Positions 1 to 7,243 of a stretch of DNA of 30,574 nucleotides are shown here, piece after piece. A program made the position numbers and the translations under genes. The notes below the pieces were generated by a model. The model was not told the origin of the DNA, made no database searches, and saw only the letters and a program-made list of their open reading frames with translations. The stretch is from JAUIBE01 sp035267185. Its GTDB lineage: Bacteria > Pseudomonadota > Gammaproteobacteria > Xanthomonadales > SZUA-36. The stretch covers positions 1 through 30,574 of the forward strand of contig DATFLY010000016.1 in NCBI GenBank assembly GCA_035267185.1, in the 5' to 3' direction. Numbering within the stretch: the stretch's first letter is position 1; each line of letters begins with the position of its first letter.

Positions 1-168
1 CGTTACGGTCTCGCCGGAGAGTGCAACGGTAACGGCGGTGTTGGTATTGTCGATTTCAGATCCTGAGGCACCTGTTGCTGTTGACACAATAAAGTTGTCA
101 TTGACGCCATCTATATCCAACAGCGAATCATCGCCAGAAGCGCCATCTACCCATTCTTTGCGTAACGT
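1..168 (-). repeat. 115-aa tandem module, copy 2 (partial)
   Basis: This is the first 56 codons of the next module (TLRKEWVDGASGD onward), cut by the window edge. It shows that the array continues to the left and that the protein is longer than 542 residues. Confidence 0.75.
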
Positions 169-1626
169 CAGTGAAGACGTCGCACGGGTATTGGTGAATG
201 TACACGTCACATCCGTATCGGCTGCATCAAGCAACAGCGTTGCCGTTGTCGCGCCTGGGGTATAGGTGGGGTCATTGGTGTTGCCTGTACAGGCAAAACT
301 GGTGTCATATGAACCGGTGTTACCAAAACCCAGGTTTTCAGAGAAAGTCACGACTTCACCCGGAGTGCCCAGGGTGACAACCGTGTTGGTCATATCCACT
401 TCTGAACCAGCCGCACCGGTTGCGACTGAAGTGGCCATGCCGTTATTTGCACCAGCAGTCATCAGGTCTGCTGTATCGCCAGCTGCACCGTCGATCCACT
501 CTTTCTGGAGTGTCAGGTTGGTGGTGGCTTCAACATTTGTGAACGTACAGGTGATGTCAGACTGGCTGTTGGCAGGATCGTTTGTGTCGTAAAGCAATGG
601 AACCGTGACCACTCCACCAGCCAGATTGACGTTAACCGGCTGAGTGTCGTCGCCTGTGCAACTGATATCGGACAAAACCCATCCAGCTGGAAGATTCTGC
701 TCGCCAACGATTATTTGGGCTGAACCGGTGGTCCCGAGTTCGGCATAAATTTCCTGTGATTGTCCGTCCTGAAGGAAAAAAGGATTCGTCGGGTTAATAC
801 CCGCGGCATTGACCGGCTGATTGTCCACGCCATAAGCAAATTCAAAGTTGGTAGCACCCCCACCAACCGCTTGCTTGATAACCGTGACTCGCCCAAGCAC
901 ATCAACCGGCACTTCACCCGTCGATACATTACATCTGGGCGCGTCACTGGGGTAGTTGGCAGTACTCAGGCCGTCGCAGACCGCGCCTGGGGAGTTGTCC
1001 CACATAATCATGGCAGATATTTCAAGTTGTCCGGTCGGGCCGGCTATGCACTCAATAACGACCGGATCGTCAAATGTCGGGCCACCTGGATAGTTAAGTT
1101 GAACGTTTTCAACGAGCGCTGCGCTGGCGCCAATACTGTCACTGCAAAGATCGCCATCGCTCAACGGACCATCTGTAATTGCGAGGTCACCGCTTCCTGT
1201 CGCGAACCAGTCACCCTGAATCGGCATAATCTCGCATTGTGACGGTCCGCCATCTGCGGGTTCAAGGAAGATATCTGATCCGTCTTTGGATACATAAATC
1301 GCCGCATCAAAGCGTGTGTTGTTTCCCTGAAGTTCCAGATTGGCACTCAGCGAAACCGCAACCTGTTGCCCGGGAACACAACCGCCGACCTGGGTATCCG
1401 CGACCAACGCTGTTGCAAAATTGATGTCATTGGAGGTACAAATATTGCCATTGGGGAAACCCAGCTGCTCGCGTGGGCATATGCCCACTAACGCAGCGAA
1501 CGCAGTAGACGGCACCACGGCCGCACCCATTGTCAGGGCCAGGTAGGCCAATGAAGAAAATAAAGCTGATTTAGAAGTTGTAATTATTTGACGAGTAGAG
1601 CCGTTCAGATGCTTCACAGCGCGCAT
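1..1626 (-). CDS. Secreted repeat-module surface protein (C-terminus beyond window)
   Basis: The frame is open for 542 codons from the ATG at 1626 to the window edge with no stop. Residues 1-45 look like a Sec signal with a long polar start, a hydrophobic core (ALFSSLAYLALTMGAAVV) and an AxA site (TAFA|AL). Residues about 46-235 form a cysteine-containing N-terminal domain that I cannot name. After this comes an immunoglobulin- or prealbumin-like module ending in CTFTNV. From residue about 372 there are tandem 115-residue modules beginning TLQKEWIDGAAGD and TLRKEWVDGASGD, each closing with a CTFTNT strand. This modular, cysteine-paired design is typical of DUF11/SpaA-like adhesins and surface stalk proteins. 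A purine-rich GGGGGAAAGG lies just before the ATG. The role is inferred to be extracellular adhesion or matrix. The C-terminal anchor, which would name the export route, is outside the window. Confidence 0.8.
   Translation of the reverse strand, partial: MRAVKHLNGSTRQIITTSKSALFSSLAYLALTMGAAVVPSTAFAALVGICPREQLGFPNGNICTSNDINFATALVADTQVGGCVPGQQVAVSLSANLELQGNNTRFDAAIYVSKDGSDIFLEPADGGPSQCEIMPIQGDWFATGSGDLAITDGPLSDGDLCSDSIGASAALVENVQLNYPGGPTFDDPVVIECIAGPTGQLEISAMIMWDNSPGAVCDGLSTANYPSDAPRCNVSTGEVPVDVLGRVTVIKQAVGGGATNFEFAYGVDNQPVNAAGINPTNPFFLQDGQSQEIYAELGTTGSAQIIVGEQNLPAGWVLSDISCTGDDTQPVNVNLAGGVVTVPLLYDTNDPANSQSDITCTFTNVEATTNLTLQKEWIDGAAGDTADLMTAGANNGMATSVATGAAGSEVDMTNTVVTLGTPGEVVTFSENLGFGNTGSYDTSFACTGNTNDPTYTPGATTATLLLDAADTDVTCTFTNTRATSSLTLRKEWVDGASGDDSLLDIDGVNDNFIVSTATGASGSEIDNTNTAVTVALSGETVT
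169..513 (-). repeat. 115-aa tandem module, copy 1 (complete)
   Basis: This 345-nt unit runs from the T of TLQKEW to just before the T of TLRKEW. The next module starts exactly 345 nt further on, at position 168, and continues past the window edge. Conserved blocks are KEW(I/V)DGA(A/S)GD, (V/T)ATGA(A/S)GSE(V/I)D, a TNT strand and the closing TCTFTN. The copies are diverged at DNA level, so this is an old duplication rather than a recent slippage product. Confidence 0.8.
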
Positions 1627-1765
1627 GCCTTTCCCCCAAAGCCGGAGACTTTTATTTGTGTAAGTGCAACGCCCCCACCGAAACTCTGCCGGTGAGGGCC
1701 GAATTCTTGCTCCCTGCTGTTTTTCAATACCCGCAATCCATTGCAGGCCAAGTTTTTGATTTGAA

Positions 1766-1823
1766 GCTGATTAATACGACTCATTACCCCTTATGCATCA
1801 GCTCGTTCTAAAGTTGTATTAAT
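1766..1823. repeat. Overlapping inverted repeats in the leader
   Basis: Two perfect inverted repeats overlap: GCTGAT (1766-1771) with ATCAGC (1797-1802), and ATTAATAC (1770-1777) with GTATTAAT (1816-1823). Because their left arms share bases 1770-1771, the two hairpins cannot form together. They lie next to the -10 element and at the expected transcription start, so they could be an operator or an alternative-fold leader. Chance is not excluded at this arm length. Confidence 0.4.
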
Positions 1824-1852
1824 ATTCTGCGTGCAGGTTCCCCCTCTGTCAA
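1824..1852 (-). promoter_or_regulatory. sigma70-like promoter for the surface protein
   Basis: On the minus strand a perfect TTGACA (-35, positions 1852-1847) is followed by a 17-nt spacer and CAGAAT (-10, positions 1829-1824, 4 of 6 matches). It points at the repeat-module gene and would leave a 5' untranslated leader of about 190 nt. The stretch 1627-1934 has no gene; it holds this promoter, the inverted repeats at 1766-1823 and a short hairpin (CCTCACCG/CGGTGGGG, one wobble) near 1677-1701. Confidence 0.55.
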
Positions 1853-1934
1853 TATTTTTACGAAAAACACTAACTAACTGACCTTTCCCTGAGCAAGTTG
1901 GTCGGATGCTCTGTTCGACCGCGATAACAACAAG

Positions 1935-2555
1935 TCAGCGAACCCCTACGGCAAGCACCAGGCATACCATGGTGAAAAGAAATATCAGCAATTCTCCGTT
2001 TCGGCCAGCAAACAGGCCAAACGACCATGCTGATTTCAGGGAACTGGATTTGAAGCTGGCAGGGATCAATATGGGGGTCTTGTCGCGCCAGTCGCGCCAG
2101 GGCTGCCCAAAGATATCCTCCAGTTTTCCATCTTCATAGGTCACCGCCGGGGGATAGTAAAACCACAGGAAGCCAACCGTCACCAGCCAGGCCCATGGCT
2201 CGTTGTTAAGCAATGTGAAACCAACGAAAATCAGGATGTTCCCGAGATACAGGGGATGTCGTATCAGCGAGTACGGTCCGGTGGTGGCCAGGATCTCGTT
2301 TTTGAACACTGTTCCCGCCGCCCAGGCCCTGATAATGGAACCCAGCACGACCGCAACAATCGCAAATGGAATCCAGAATTCTTCAGGACTGGAAGTCCAG
2401 GTGAAAAACAGGATCAGCAGGAAACCGCCAAACTGACGCATGAACTCCTTGTTGCGGAGCCTTTGAATGATTCGCTCCAGTCCGACATTGCTGCGGTACT
2501 GGTGAAAGCGGGCCGGCTTAGCAGGAGCGCCATGATTGTTTTTTTCTTCAGTCAT
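1935..2555 (-). CDS. ICMT-type (isoprenylcysteine carboxyl methyltransferase) family membrane protein
   Basis: This 206-aa membrane protein carries the family signature GPYSLIRHPLYLGNIL at about residues 93-108 and the later PPAVTYEDGKLEDIFG and W..W block, both typical of the ICMT/phospholipid methyltransferase family. Hydrophobic segments lie near residues 42-55, 61-80, 106-135 and at the C-terminus (about 189-204). Known family members use S-adenosylmethionine at the membrane; bacterial members mostly have unknown substrates, so the substrate cannot be read here. It stands alone on the minus strand, facing away from the next gene. The ATG at 2555 has only a weak purine stretch (GAAAGA) ahead of it. 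There is no sign of truncation. Confidence 0.75.
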   Translation of the reverse strand: MTEEKNNHGAPAKPARFHQYRSNVGLERIIQRLRNKEFMRQFGGFLLILFFTWTSSPEEFWIPFAIVAVVLGSIIRAWAAGTVFKNEILATTGPYSLIRHPLYLGNILIFVGFTLLNNEPWAWLVTVGFLWFYYPPAVTYEDGKLEDIFGQPWRDWRDKTPILIPASFKSSSLKSAWSFGLFAGRNGELLIFLFTMVCLVLAVGVR

Positions 2556-2758
2556 TTTTTATCTTTCATCATCGAGGCAGGTGCATTCTGCCACAGTGTC
2601 TGGTTTTGTTCGCTTCCGATCACGTCTTTAATGCAATACGATTGTCGCTGGTTAACCTGATCTCGCCTGATTTCAATGGCTCAAACCCCAATTTTCAGAT
2701 TTCATTTGTGGCTGGCTGGTCGTGCATGGCACGACAAGCCCGGCCCGGTAGAGCAATT

Positions 2759-3853
2759 GTGAGGGTTGGCCTGGACATATCACAGGCGGTTAAGAAAAAA
2801 GTTCGCGGAATTGCCAGGTATATTCGCGAAATTCTTCCCCTTTTACTTGCACAAGGCCAAACCGGTGCGATTGATCCGGTTCTTTATGCTCGCGGCGATC
2901 GCATTTTACGTCGTGCCCCCCTTAGCAGCATGCGCAATGGCACGCCGATTCGATGGATGCCATTTCGCTTATACCTGCTTGGCAGTGGTCTTGACCTTTT
3001 TCACAGTTTTGGCAATTACCTGCCAGTGCATAGCCGGGTGCCCCTGACTTTCACTGCCCACGATTTCCGCGTACTGGATGTCAACAGCGACAAATCCAGC
3101 GCACGGCTACGCGAAAATGTGAAACGAAGCTCTGGAATTGTTTGCCTGACTAAACATGGACGCTCACGACTGCTTCACCACTTCCATGATTACAACCCCG
3201 AACGAATAGCAGTCATTCCGCACGGGGTAGATCACGAAACTTTCAAGCCGGTGGAAAAATCGGTAGCGCGGCTAACAGCGCAAAAACATGATTTGCAAAA
3301 GCCTTACCTGATTCAGCTCGGAAGCTGGTTTCCTCACAAAAACCTGGAAACCTCCATCGAGGCTTTTGCCGTTTCGCAGGCGTGCCGGGAAGGTTTCGTT
3401 CTGGCATTCGTCGGCGGTGGCGCAAACTCGGACCATCGCGAAAATCTGGATACACTCGCAAAATTGAAAGGGGTTCAGGATCAGATCAAATGGGTTGAAG
3501 ATGTTCCGGCAGCAGACATCCCGGCCGTGCTGGCAGCATCTGATTGCCTGCTTCAACCTTCAAGGTATGAAGGATTTGCCTTGCCATTACTGGAGGCGAT
3601 GGCAGTGGGAACGCCGGGCGTTGCCAGCGACTCGACCTGCCTGCCCGAGGTCACGGGAGGCGCATGGCCCATTTTCGAACAGGATCAGTTTGAGCAGTTT
3701 GCCCGGCACATTGACTCGATGGTATTTGACTCGCAAAAACGCGATGCTGCAATCGAGGCAGGGCAGAAACGCGCTGCTATATTCACGTGGGAGGATTCGG
3801 CAATCCAGACCATCAATTTTTTTGAGAAAATTGTCCAGATGGAGTCGGACTGA
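2759..3853 (+). CDS. GT4-family glycosyltransferase
   Basis: This is a GT-B-fold glycosyltransferase of 364 aa. The N-terminus VRVGLDISQ is the usual first strand of the family. The middle holds HGVDHETFKP and LGSWFPHKNLETSIEAF, and the nucleotide-sugar site is LQPSRYEGFALPLLEAMAVG, containing the E-x7-E motif. I chose the GTG at 2759 because the first strand starts there and GGTAGAG lies a few bases upstream; the frame is open back to 2606, but the extra 51 residues are unlike the family. It probably transfers a hexose from an NDP-sugar to a surface glycan or lipid. No glycan cluster surrounds it, so the acceptor is unknown. No clear terminator follows it before the tRNA. Confidence 0.82.
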   Translation: MRVGLDISQAVKKKVRGIARYIREILPLLLAQGQTGAIDPVLYARGDRILRRAPLSSMRNGTPIRWMPFRLYLLGSGLDLFHSFGNYLPVHSRVPLTFTAHDFRVLDVNSDKSSARLRENVKRSSGIVCLTKHGRSRLLHHFHDYNPERIAVIPHGVDHETFKPVEKSVARLTAQKHDLQKPYLIQLGSWFPHKNLETSIEAFAVSQACREGFVLAFVGGGANSDHRENLDTLAKLKGVQDQIKWVEDVPAADIPAVLAASDCLLQPSRYEGFALPLLEAMAVGTPGVASDSTCLPEVTGGAWPIFEQDQFEQFARHIDSMVFDSQKRDAAIEAGQKRAAIFTWEDSAIQTINFFEKIVQMESD

Positions 3854-3897
3854 TTCTGCAGCATTTATACATCCTAAACCTGCATAACTAAAAATGG

Positions 3898-3926
3898 TTT
3901 CAATCACCAGCGCGGGCCTGTAAAAT
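3898..3926 (+). promoter_or_regulatory. Probable tRNA-Thr promoter
   Basis: A TAAAAT -10 (3921-3926) sits 13 nt ahead of the mature tRNA 5' end, preceded at 17 nt by a poor -35 (TTTCAA, 3898-3903). The GC-rich discriminator CCCGC after the -10 is typical of stringently controlled stable-RNA promoters. Only the -10 is convincing. Confidence 0.45.
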
Positions 3927-3939
3927 CCCGCTCCTGCGT

Positions 3940-4015
3940 GCCGGCTTAGCTCAGGTGGTAGAGCAACTGATTTGTAATCAGTAGGTCGGCGGTTCGAATC
4001 CGTCAGCCGGCACCA
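3940..4015 (+). tRNA. tRNA-Thr (anticodon TGT)
   Basis: The 76-nt sequence folds as a cloverleaf with CCA encoded. The acceptor stem GCCGGCT (3940-3946) pairs with AGCCGGC (4005-4011). The anticodon stem ACTGA/TCAGT (3966-3970, 3978-3982) encloses the loop TTTGTAA with anticodon TGT at 3973-3975, which reads ACA threonine codons. The T arm GGCGG-TTCGAAT-CCGTC has one G-U pair. A4012 is the discriminator and CCA lies at 4013-4015. The last 14 nt are duplicated 179 nt downstream. Confidence 0.97.
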
Positions 4016-4094
4016 TTCTCCCAAACCCCATATTCCGTCACTATTCTCCTAGCGCTATTGAATGCTCAATTCGAACCGACGAAGGCGGTTTGAC
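4002..4094 (+). repeat. Direct repeat copy 1, starting inside tRNA-Thr
   Basis: These 93 nt start with the last 14 nt of the tRNA (GTCAGCCGGCACCA) and extend 79 nt beyond it. They recur at 4181-4273 with 88 of 93 identical positions and no gaps, giving a period of exactly 179 nt. The five differences are scattered, so both copies are old enough to have drifted but remain easily recognised. Confidence 0.92.
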
Positions 4095-4168
4095 CAATTT
4101 GTCTGGAACAAATTGGAACGTCCGAGCATTAGCGAGGACGGCCTGAAAGGCGGAGTACATGGATGTAC
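4094..4168 (+). repeat. Hairpin array between the direct repeats
   Basis: Four successive perfect hairpins fill the unique part between the repeats: CCAATTTGT/ACAAATTGG (4094-4102/4108-4116, 5-nt loop), CGTCC/GGACG (4119-4123/4136-4140), GCCT/AGGC (4141-4144/4148-4151) and GTACAT-GG-ATGTAC (4155-4168). No reading frame of note crosses it. It looks like a REP-type structured element or a processed RNA. A similar array lies at 12556-12616. Confidence 0.65.
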
Positions 4169-4180
4169 GGAGTAATCCCA

Positions 4181-4273
4181 GTCAGCCGGCACCATTCTCC
4201 CAACCCCCATATTCCGTCACTATTCTCCTAACGCTATTGAATGCTCAATTCGGACCGACGAACCCGGTTTGAC
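4181..4273 (+). repeat. Direct repeat copy 2, with tRNA 3'-end fragment
   Basis: This second copy of the 93-nt repeat begins with the same 14-nt tRNA-Thr 3' end including CCA, but without the rest of a tRNA. It ends 7 nt short of the stop codon of the SPOR-domain gene on the other strand (4281). The layout resembles the 178-bp repeats that carry the tRNA 3' end downstream of E. coli tyrT. Confidence 0.92.
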
Positions 4274-4280
4274 TATGTCC

Positions 4281-4964
4281 TCACGTCGGCGGAAAAGAAG
4301 CCTCGTTCTCAGGACACGGCACTTCAAGGTGACGCGCCTCCTTATTTTCGTCAATCAGGCTCTCAACCTCGATGTCAGCATCGCTTCGAACTTCAAAATC
4401 CAGCCAGAATCGGGTCTCATCCTCCCGTTGCATTTCAATCGCAACCGGCCATCCCAATCCCAGTTGATCAATGCTGTCTTTGCGCGTCTGCGCCTGGGCT
4501 CTTTGCTCGTAAAGGCCGACTGAAATGGCATTGGCAAATGTGCCATCCGGCATCACGAAATAGTCAGTTACCCCGTTGGCGATCAACTGCTCCACGGCTT
4601 CTGCTGCCTGTTCGTAACTGCTGAAGGGTTCAAGGTAGACCCAATAACCCTGCTCAACCAACGAGGTTGTCTCATGCCAGTCCAGGTTGATGACAGCGTT
4701 CTCCAACTCTTCCCGAATACGCTCCAATGCAGATCGCGATGCCAATGGGCCCAGGGTGAAACACTGACGTGATGACTGTGACCCACCAGGGACCAATCCG
4801 GTTGCCTCGCTGGCCAGTCGAATGGCGGGCAGGCTGTTGATCCGGGAAATCTGGTCAGCTGCATCGCTCGCCGGACCTTCCGAAAGCTCTGGCTGTAAAA
4901 GCGCCCAGCCGATCAGCAGAATGTTGAAGGCCACCAGCCCAAGCACACAAATTCTTAGAATCAT
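4281..4964 (-). CDS. Membrane-anchored SPOR-domain protein
   Basis: This 227-aa protein begins with an uncleaved-looking membrane segment (residues about 3-24, ILRICVLGLVAFNILLIGWALL). The region QCFTLGPLASRSALERIREEL followed by GYWVYLEPFSSYEQAAEAVEQL and the GVTDYFVMPDGTFANAISVGLY strand matches the SPOR fold, which binds denuded peptidoglycan at septa. The C-terminal 60 residues are acidic. It is the last gene of the fakAB-plsY-birA-coaX string, 24 nt after coaX. A SPOR gene after birA-coaX recurs in gammaproteobacteria as I recall it. No good ribosome site precedes the ATG, which suggests coupling to coaX. The role is inferred to be cell-envelope or division related. Confidence 0.75.
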   Translation of the reverse strand: MILRICVLGLVAFNILLIGWALLQPELSEGPASDAADQISRINSLPAIRLASEATGLVPGGSQSSRQCFTLGPLASRSALERIREELENAVINLDWHETTSLVEQGYWVYLEPFSSYEQAAEAVEQLIANGVTDYFVMPDGTFANAISVGLYEQRAQAQTRKDSIDQLGLGWPVAIEMQREDETRFWLDFEVRSDADIEVESLIDENKEARHLEVPCPENEASFPPT

Positions 4965-4988
4965 TGATGTTCGCAGATCTGAATGAGG

Positions 4989-5816
4989 TTAATCCTTGCC
5001 TCGCCCGAACCGACTGCAAAGTATTCCTTTGAAAACAAGCAGGGGATCATGAATCAGCGGGCAGTCTGATGGTTCAATTATAACGTCGGCCGCGCCACCG
5101 GTGACCAGCACTTTCAGGTTTTCTTTGGATTCTTCTGTCAGTTGGTCGCCAACCCAGGTGACGAATTGCTGCAAAGCGCTCGATTGAGCAGTGGCAATTC
5201 CCCATTGAATGGCAGCAGCAGTTGTCTTCTGTGCCTGACCGGGGGTTGCAGAAAGGCGACCGGGAAAACCTCGCTCATTGATATCCAGTGCGGTCTTTGA
5301 ACCAAGCGAGTTCAACATCGTCTCAGGCCCCGGAATGATCAGTCCGCCAAGATGCTCACCATCCTGGTCGACAGCATCAAGTGTGCTTGCCGTGCCCAGG
5401 TCCATCATCACGCACGGCGTCCCGTGATGACAGGCGCTTCCCAAAACCGCCATCCACCGGTCGACACCCAACTGCGAAGGGTCTGAATACCCGTTTGAAA
5501 TCCCGCAGGATTGAGTCTCCGACTTAACGATGGTCAGTTTGGCAGAAGTGCGCGTGGCCAGCTCACCTTTGAGCATCTTCAGCTTTTCAACCAGGGCGAC
5601 ACTGCAAATCAGGATTTCTTCGCTGGGCTGCATTTCGCCTGCGTCCAGTGCCGCTGTGAAATCTTCCAGCTGACCTTCACCAAATGAAGTGACATCCAGG
5701 TCCCAGTTGTGCGACCTGGCTGTCCAGACAGCACCAATCCATTTAAGGCGGGAATTGCCCTGGTCGATCAGCAGGCAATGACGATCCGGTTTGCGGGCTG
5801 GCTCCAGCTCAGGCAT
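4989..5816 (-). CDS. coaX: Type III pantothenate kinase
   Basis: It phosphorylates pantothenate with ATP, the first step of coenzyme A synthesis, in the cytosol. Family features in the 275-aa product are the phosphate loop DQGNSRLKW (residue about 18), the G-V-D-R-W segment, DLGTASTLDAV and GGLIIPGPETMLNSL. I chose the ATG at 5816, which overlaps the birA stop by 8 nt (ATGCCTGA) and has GGAGAGG 12 nt upstream. A GTG at 5837 in the same frame has no ribosome site. The overlap implies translational coupling to birA. Type III kinases are not inhibited by CoA and need a monovalent cation; that is family knowledge. Confidence 0.93.
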   Translation of the reverse strand: MPELEPARKPDRHCLLIDQGNSRLKWIGAVWTARSHNWDLDVTSFGEGQLEDFTAALDAGEMQPSEEILICSVALVEKLKMLKGELATRTSAKLTIVKSETQSCGISNGYSDPSQLGVDRWMAVLGSACHHGTPCVMMDLGTASTLDAVDQDGEHLGGLIIPGPETMLNSLGSKTALDINERGFPGRLSATPGQAQKTTAAAIQWGIATAQSSALQQFVTWVGDQLTEESKENLKVLVTGGAADVIIEPSDCPLIHDPLLVFKGILCSRFGRGKD

Positions 5817-6624
5817 GGCGCACAGTGACCTCTCCACTATGAAAAACCATTTGAGTCACATTTTTTATCGGCACGAGGGTTTCCAGCCTGAGACCGCCAT
5901 CAGGGGTGATCCCCTCGGCCCTGCCTTCAAAATATTCTCCTTCACGCTCAACCTGGATTTGTACATTCCTGAGAACATCCCAGGCAGTCCAGTGCTTTGA
6001 AAGATAGTCTTTGGGATCAATGCGTTCGTCTGAGAGTGCGCAAAGAATTTCTTCTATGATTATCGAGACAAGCTGATTCCGATCGGTTTTTTCAAGACCG
6101 GGCTGGCTGGCCAGGTCAGCCCAGGGCTGGTCGATTGAAGCCCGGGCTTCCGACCCCATTTTCACATTGATACCGATACCAATCACGGCATCCATACCCT
6201 TCCTGCGATGGCGTGTTTCAACCAGGATACCGCCAAGCTTGGCTTGATCGAGCACAATATCATTGGGCCACTTGATGCCGTGCCCGTTCAACCCGATTCG
6301 GGACATCGCACGGCATACACCAATACCGACAATCAGGCTCAACGCGCCGGTGAATTCTGCGGCCCGGGGCAGATGCAAGCCGATGCTCATGTTGATATTG
6401 CCCGCTGCAGAGTGCCAGGTTTTTCCACGACGACCCCTGCCTGCGGTCTGTTGCTCTGCAAGCAATACATAGCCGTGTAATTCCTTGCCCGAAAGACCAA
6501 GCAGGTCATCATTGGTTGAATGGGTTGCATCGCGCACTTCCAACCTGGACAGTTGGACGGCCAGATCCTGCCTGATTCCGCTTCTGATCGATTTCGCATC
6601 CAGCGGAAAATGCTGCTCAGCCAT
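5809..6624 (-). CDS. birA: Biotin--[acetyl-CoA-carboxylase] ligase, catalytic-only
   Basis: It joins biotin to the carrier subunit of acetyl-CoA carboxylase through biotinyl-AMP. The 271-aa product has the biotin loop GRGRRGKTW (about 62-70), KWPNDIVL, LGGILVE and GIGINV, then a C-terminal beta domain. It starts almost directly with the catalytic domain: the about 60-residue winged-helix of E. coli BirA is absent, so it should not repress biotin genes. I chose the ATG at 6624 because it overlaps the plsY stop by 8 nt (ATGGCTGA), mirroring the birA-coaX junction; an in-frame start at 6675 would add 17 residues inside plsY. It sits in a lipid- and CoA-themed operon. Confidence 0.93.
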   Translation of the reverse strand: MAEQHFPLDAKSIRSGIRQDLAVQLSRLEVRDATHSTNDDLLGLSGKELHGYVLLAEQQTAGRGRRGKTWHSAAGNINMSIGLHLPRAAEFTGALSLIVGIGVCRAMSRIGLNGHGIKWPNDIVLDQAKLGGILVETRHRRKGMDAVIGIGINVKMGSEARASIDQPWADLASQPGLEKTDRNQLVSIIIEEILCALSDERIDPKDYLSKHWTAWDVLRNVQIQVEREGEYFEGRAEGITPDGGLRLETLVPIKNVTQMVFHSGEVTVRHA

Positions 6625-7243
6625 GCCTGAACCAGTTGTGAACACGGACACGCTCAAACTTATGTTCGCTGCCATTGATCATCGCCCGGATGTTGTTGCG
6701 ATGAGTAAAGATCAGGAAGAGTGCCACGGCAAGACCAAACACCCATTGCGCCCGGGGTGCTTCAAGCCACATCAGGGCTGGCACCAGGCTGACACCCGCC
6801 AACATGGTGGATAGACCCACCCATCCGGTGACCACCAGGCAAATAAGCCAGACGCTCAGCATCGGAATCAGGGCGAAGGGCTGAATCACCAGTACCGCGC
6901 CAACTGCGGTGGCAGCGCCCTTACCACCACGAAACCCATGCCAGATCGGGAAACAATGACCAATCACCGCAGCCATAGCGCAAAACAATGGTGCAGTTGC
7001 CTGCGGGGCAGAACCCCAGATCAACCAGGCTGGCAAAAATGCAGCCAGCACACCTTTTCCAATATCGATAATCACCACGCCAAGTGCAAAGGTCAGCCCC
7101 TGGGTGCGAAGTGCATTGGTACCACCGGCATTACCGCTGCCCAGGCGGCGGATATCTACTTGCCTCAATCGTCCCAGCAGGAGGCTTCCGGAAACTGAGC
7201 CAAGTAAATATGCGAGCAGGGAGTTAAGTGCAGTTGCTGTCAT
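6617..7243 (-). CDS. plsY: Glycerol-3-phosphate acyltransferase PlsY
   Basis: It transfers acyl groups from acyl-phosphate to glycerol-3-phosphate at the inner membrane, giving lysophosphatidic acid. The 208-aa protein has about five membrane segments and all three conserved loops: LGSGNAGGTNALRT (glycerol-phosphate binding), GHCFPIWHGFRGGKGAAT and THRNNIRAMINGSEHK. The ATG at 7243 overlaps the stop of the upstream kinase gene in a TGATG junction, so I prefer it to the in-frame start at 7330, which adds 29 non-family residues. The gene directly upstream encodes a fused fatty-acid kinase that would make its acyl-phosphate donor. The usual alternative donor source, PlsX, is not in the window. 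Confidence 0.94.
   Translation of the reverse strand: MTATALNSLLAYLLGSVSGSLLLGRLRQVDIRRLGSGNAGGTNALRTQGLTFALGVVIIDIGKGVLAAFLPAWLIWGSAPQATAPLFCAMAAVIGHCFPIWHGFRGGKGAATAVGAVLVIQPFALIPMLSVWLICLVVTGWVGLSTMLAGVSLVPALMWLEAPRAQWVFGLAVALFLIFTHRNNIRAMINGSEHKFERVRVHNWFRHG

Noticed and set aside
760..1242. 160-codon plus-strand frame near the left end
   Set aside because: It is antisense to the repeat-module protein, whose signal peptide and periodic modules leave no doubt about the coding strand.
1627..1816. Cyclic di-GMP (GEMM) riboswitch in the surface-protein leader
   Set aside because: A CTCCGGC fragment resembles part of the motif, but the rest of the conserved core and the paired stems are absent.
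4002..4273. The tRNA-end repeats as attL/attR of an integrated element
   Set aside because: The identity runs 79 nt past the CCA, the interval between copies is only 86 nt, and there is no integrase. A tandem-type duplication explains it better.
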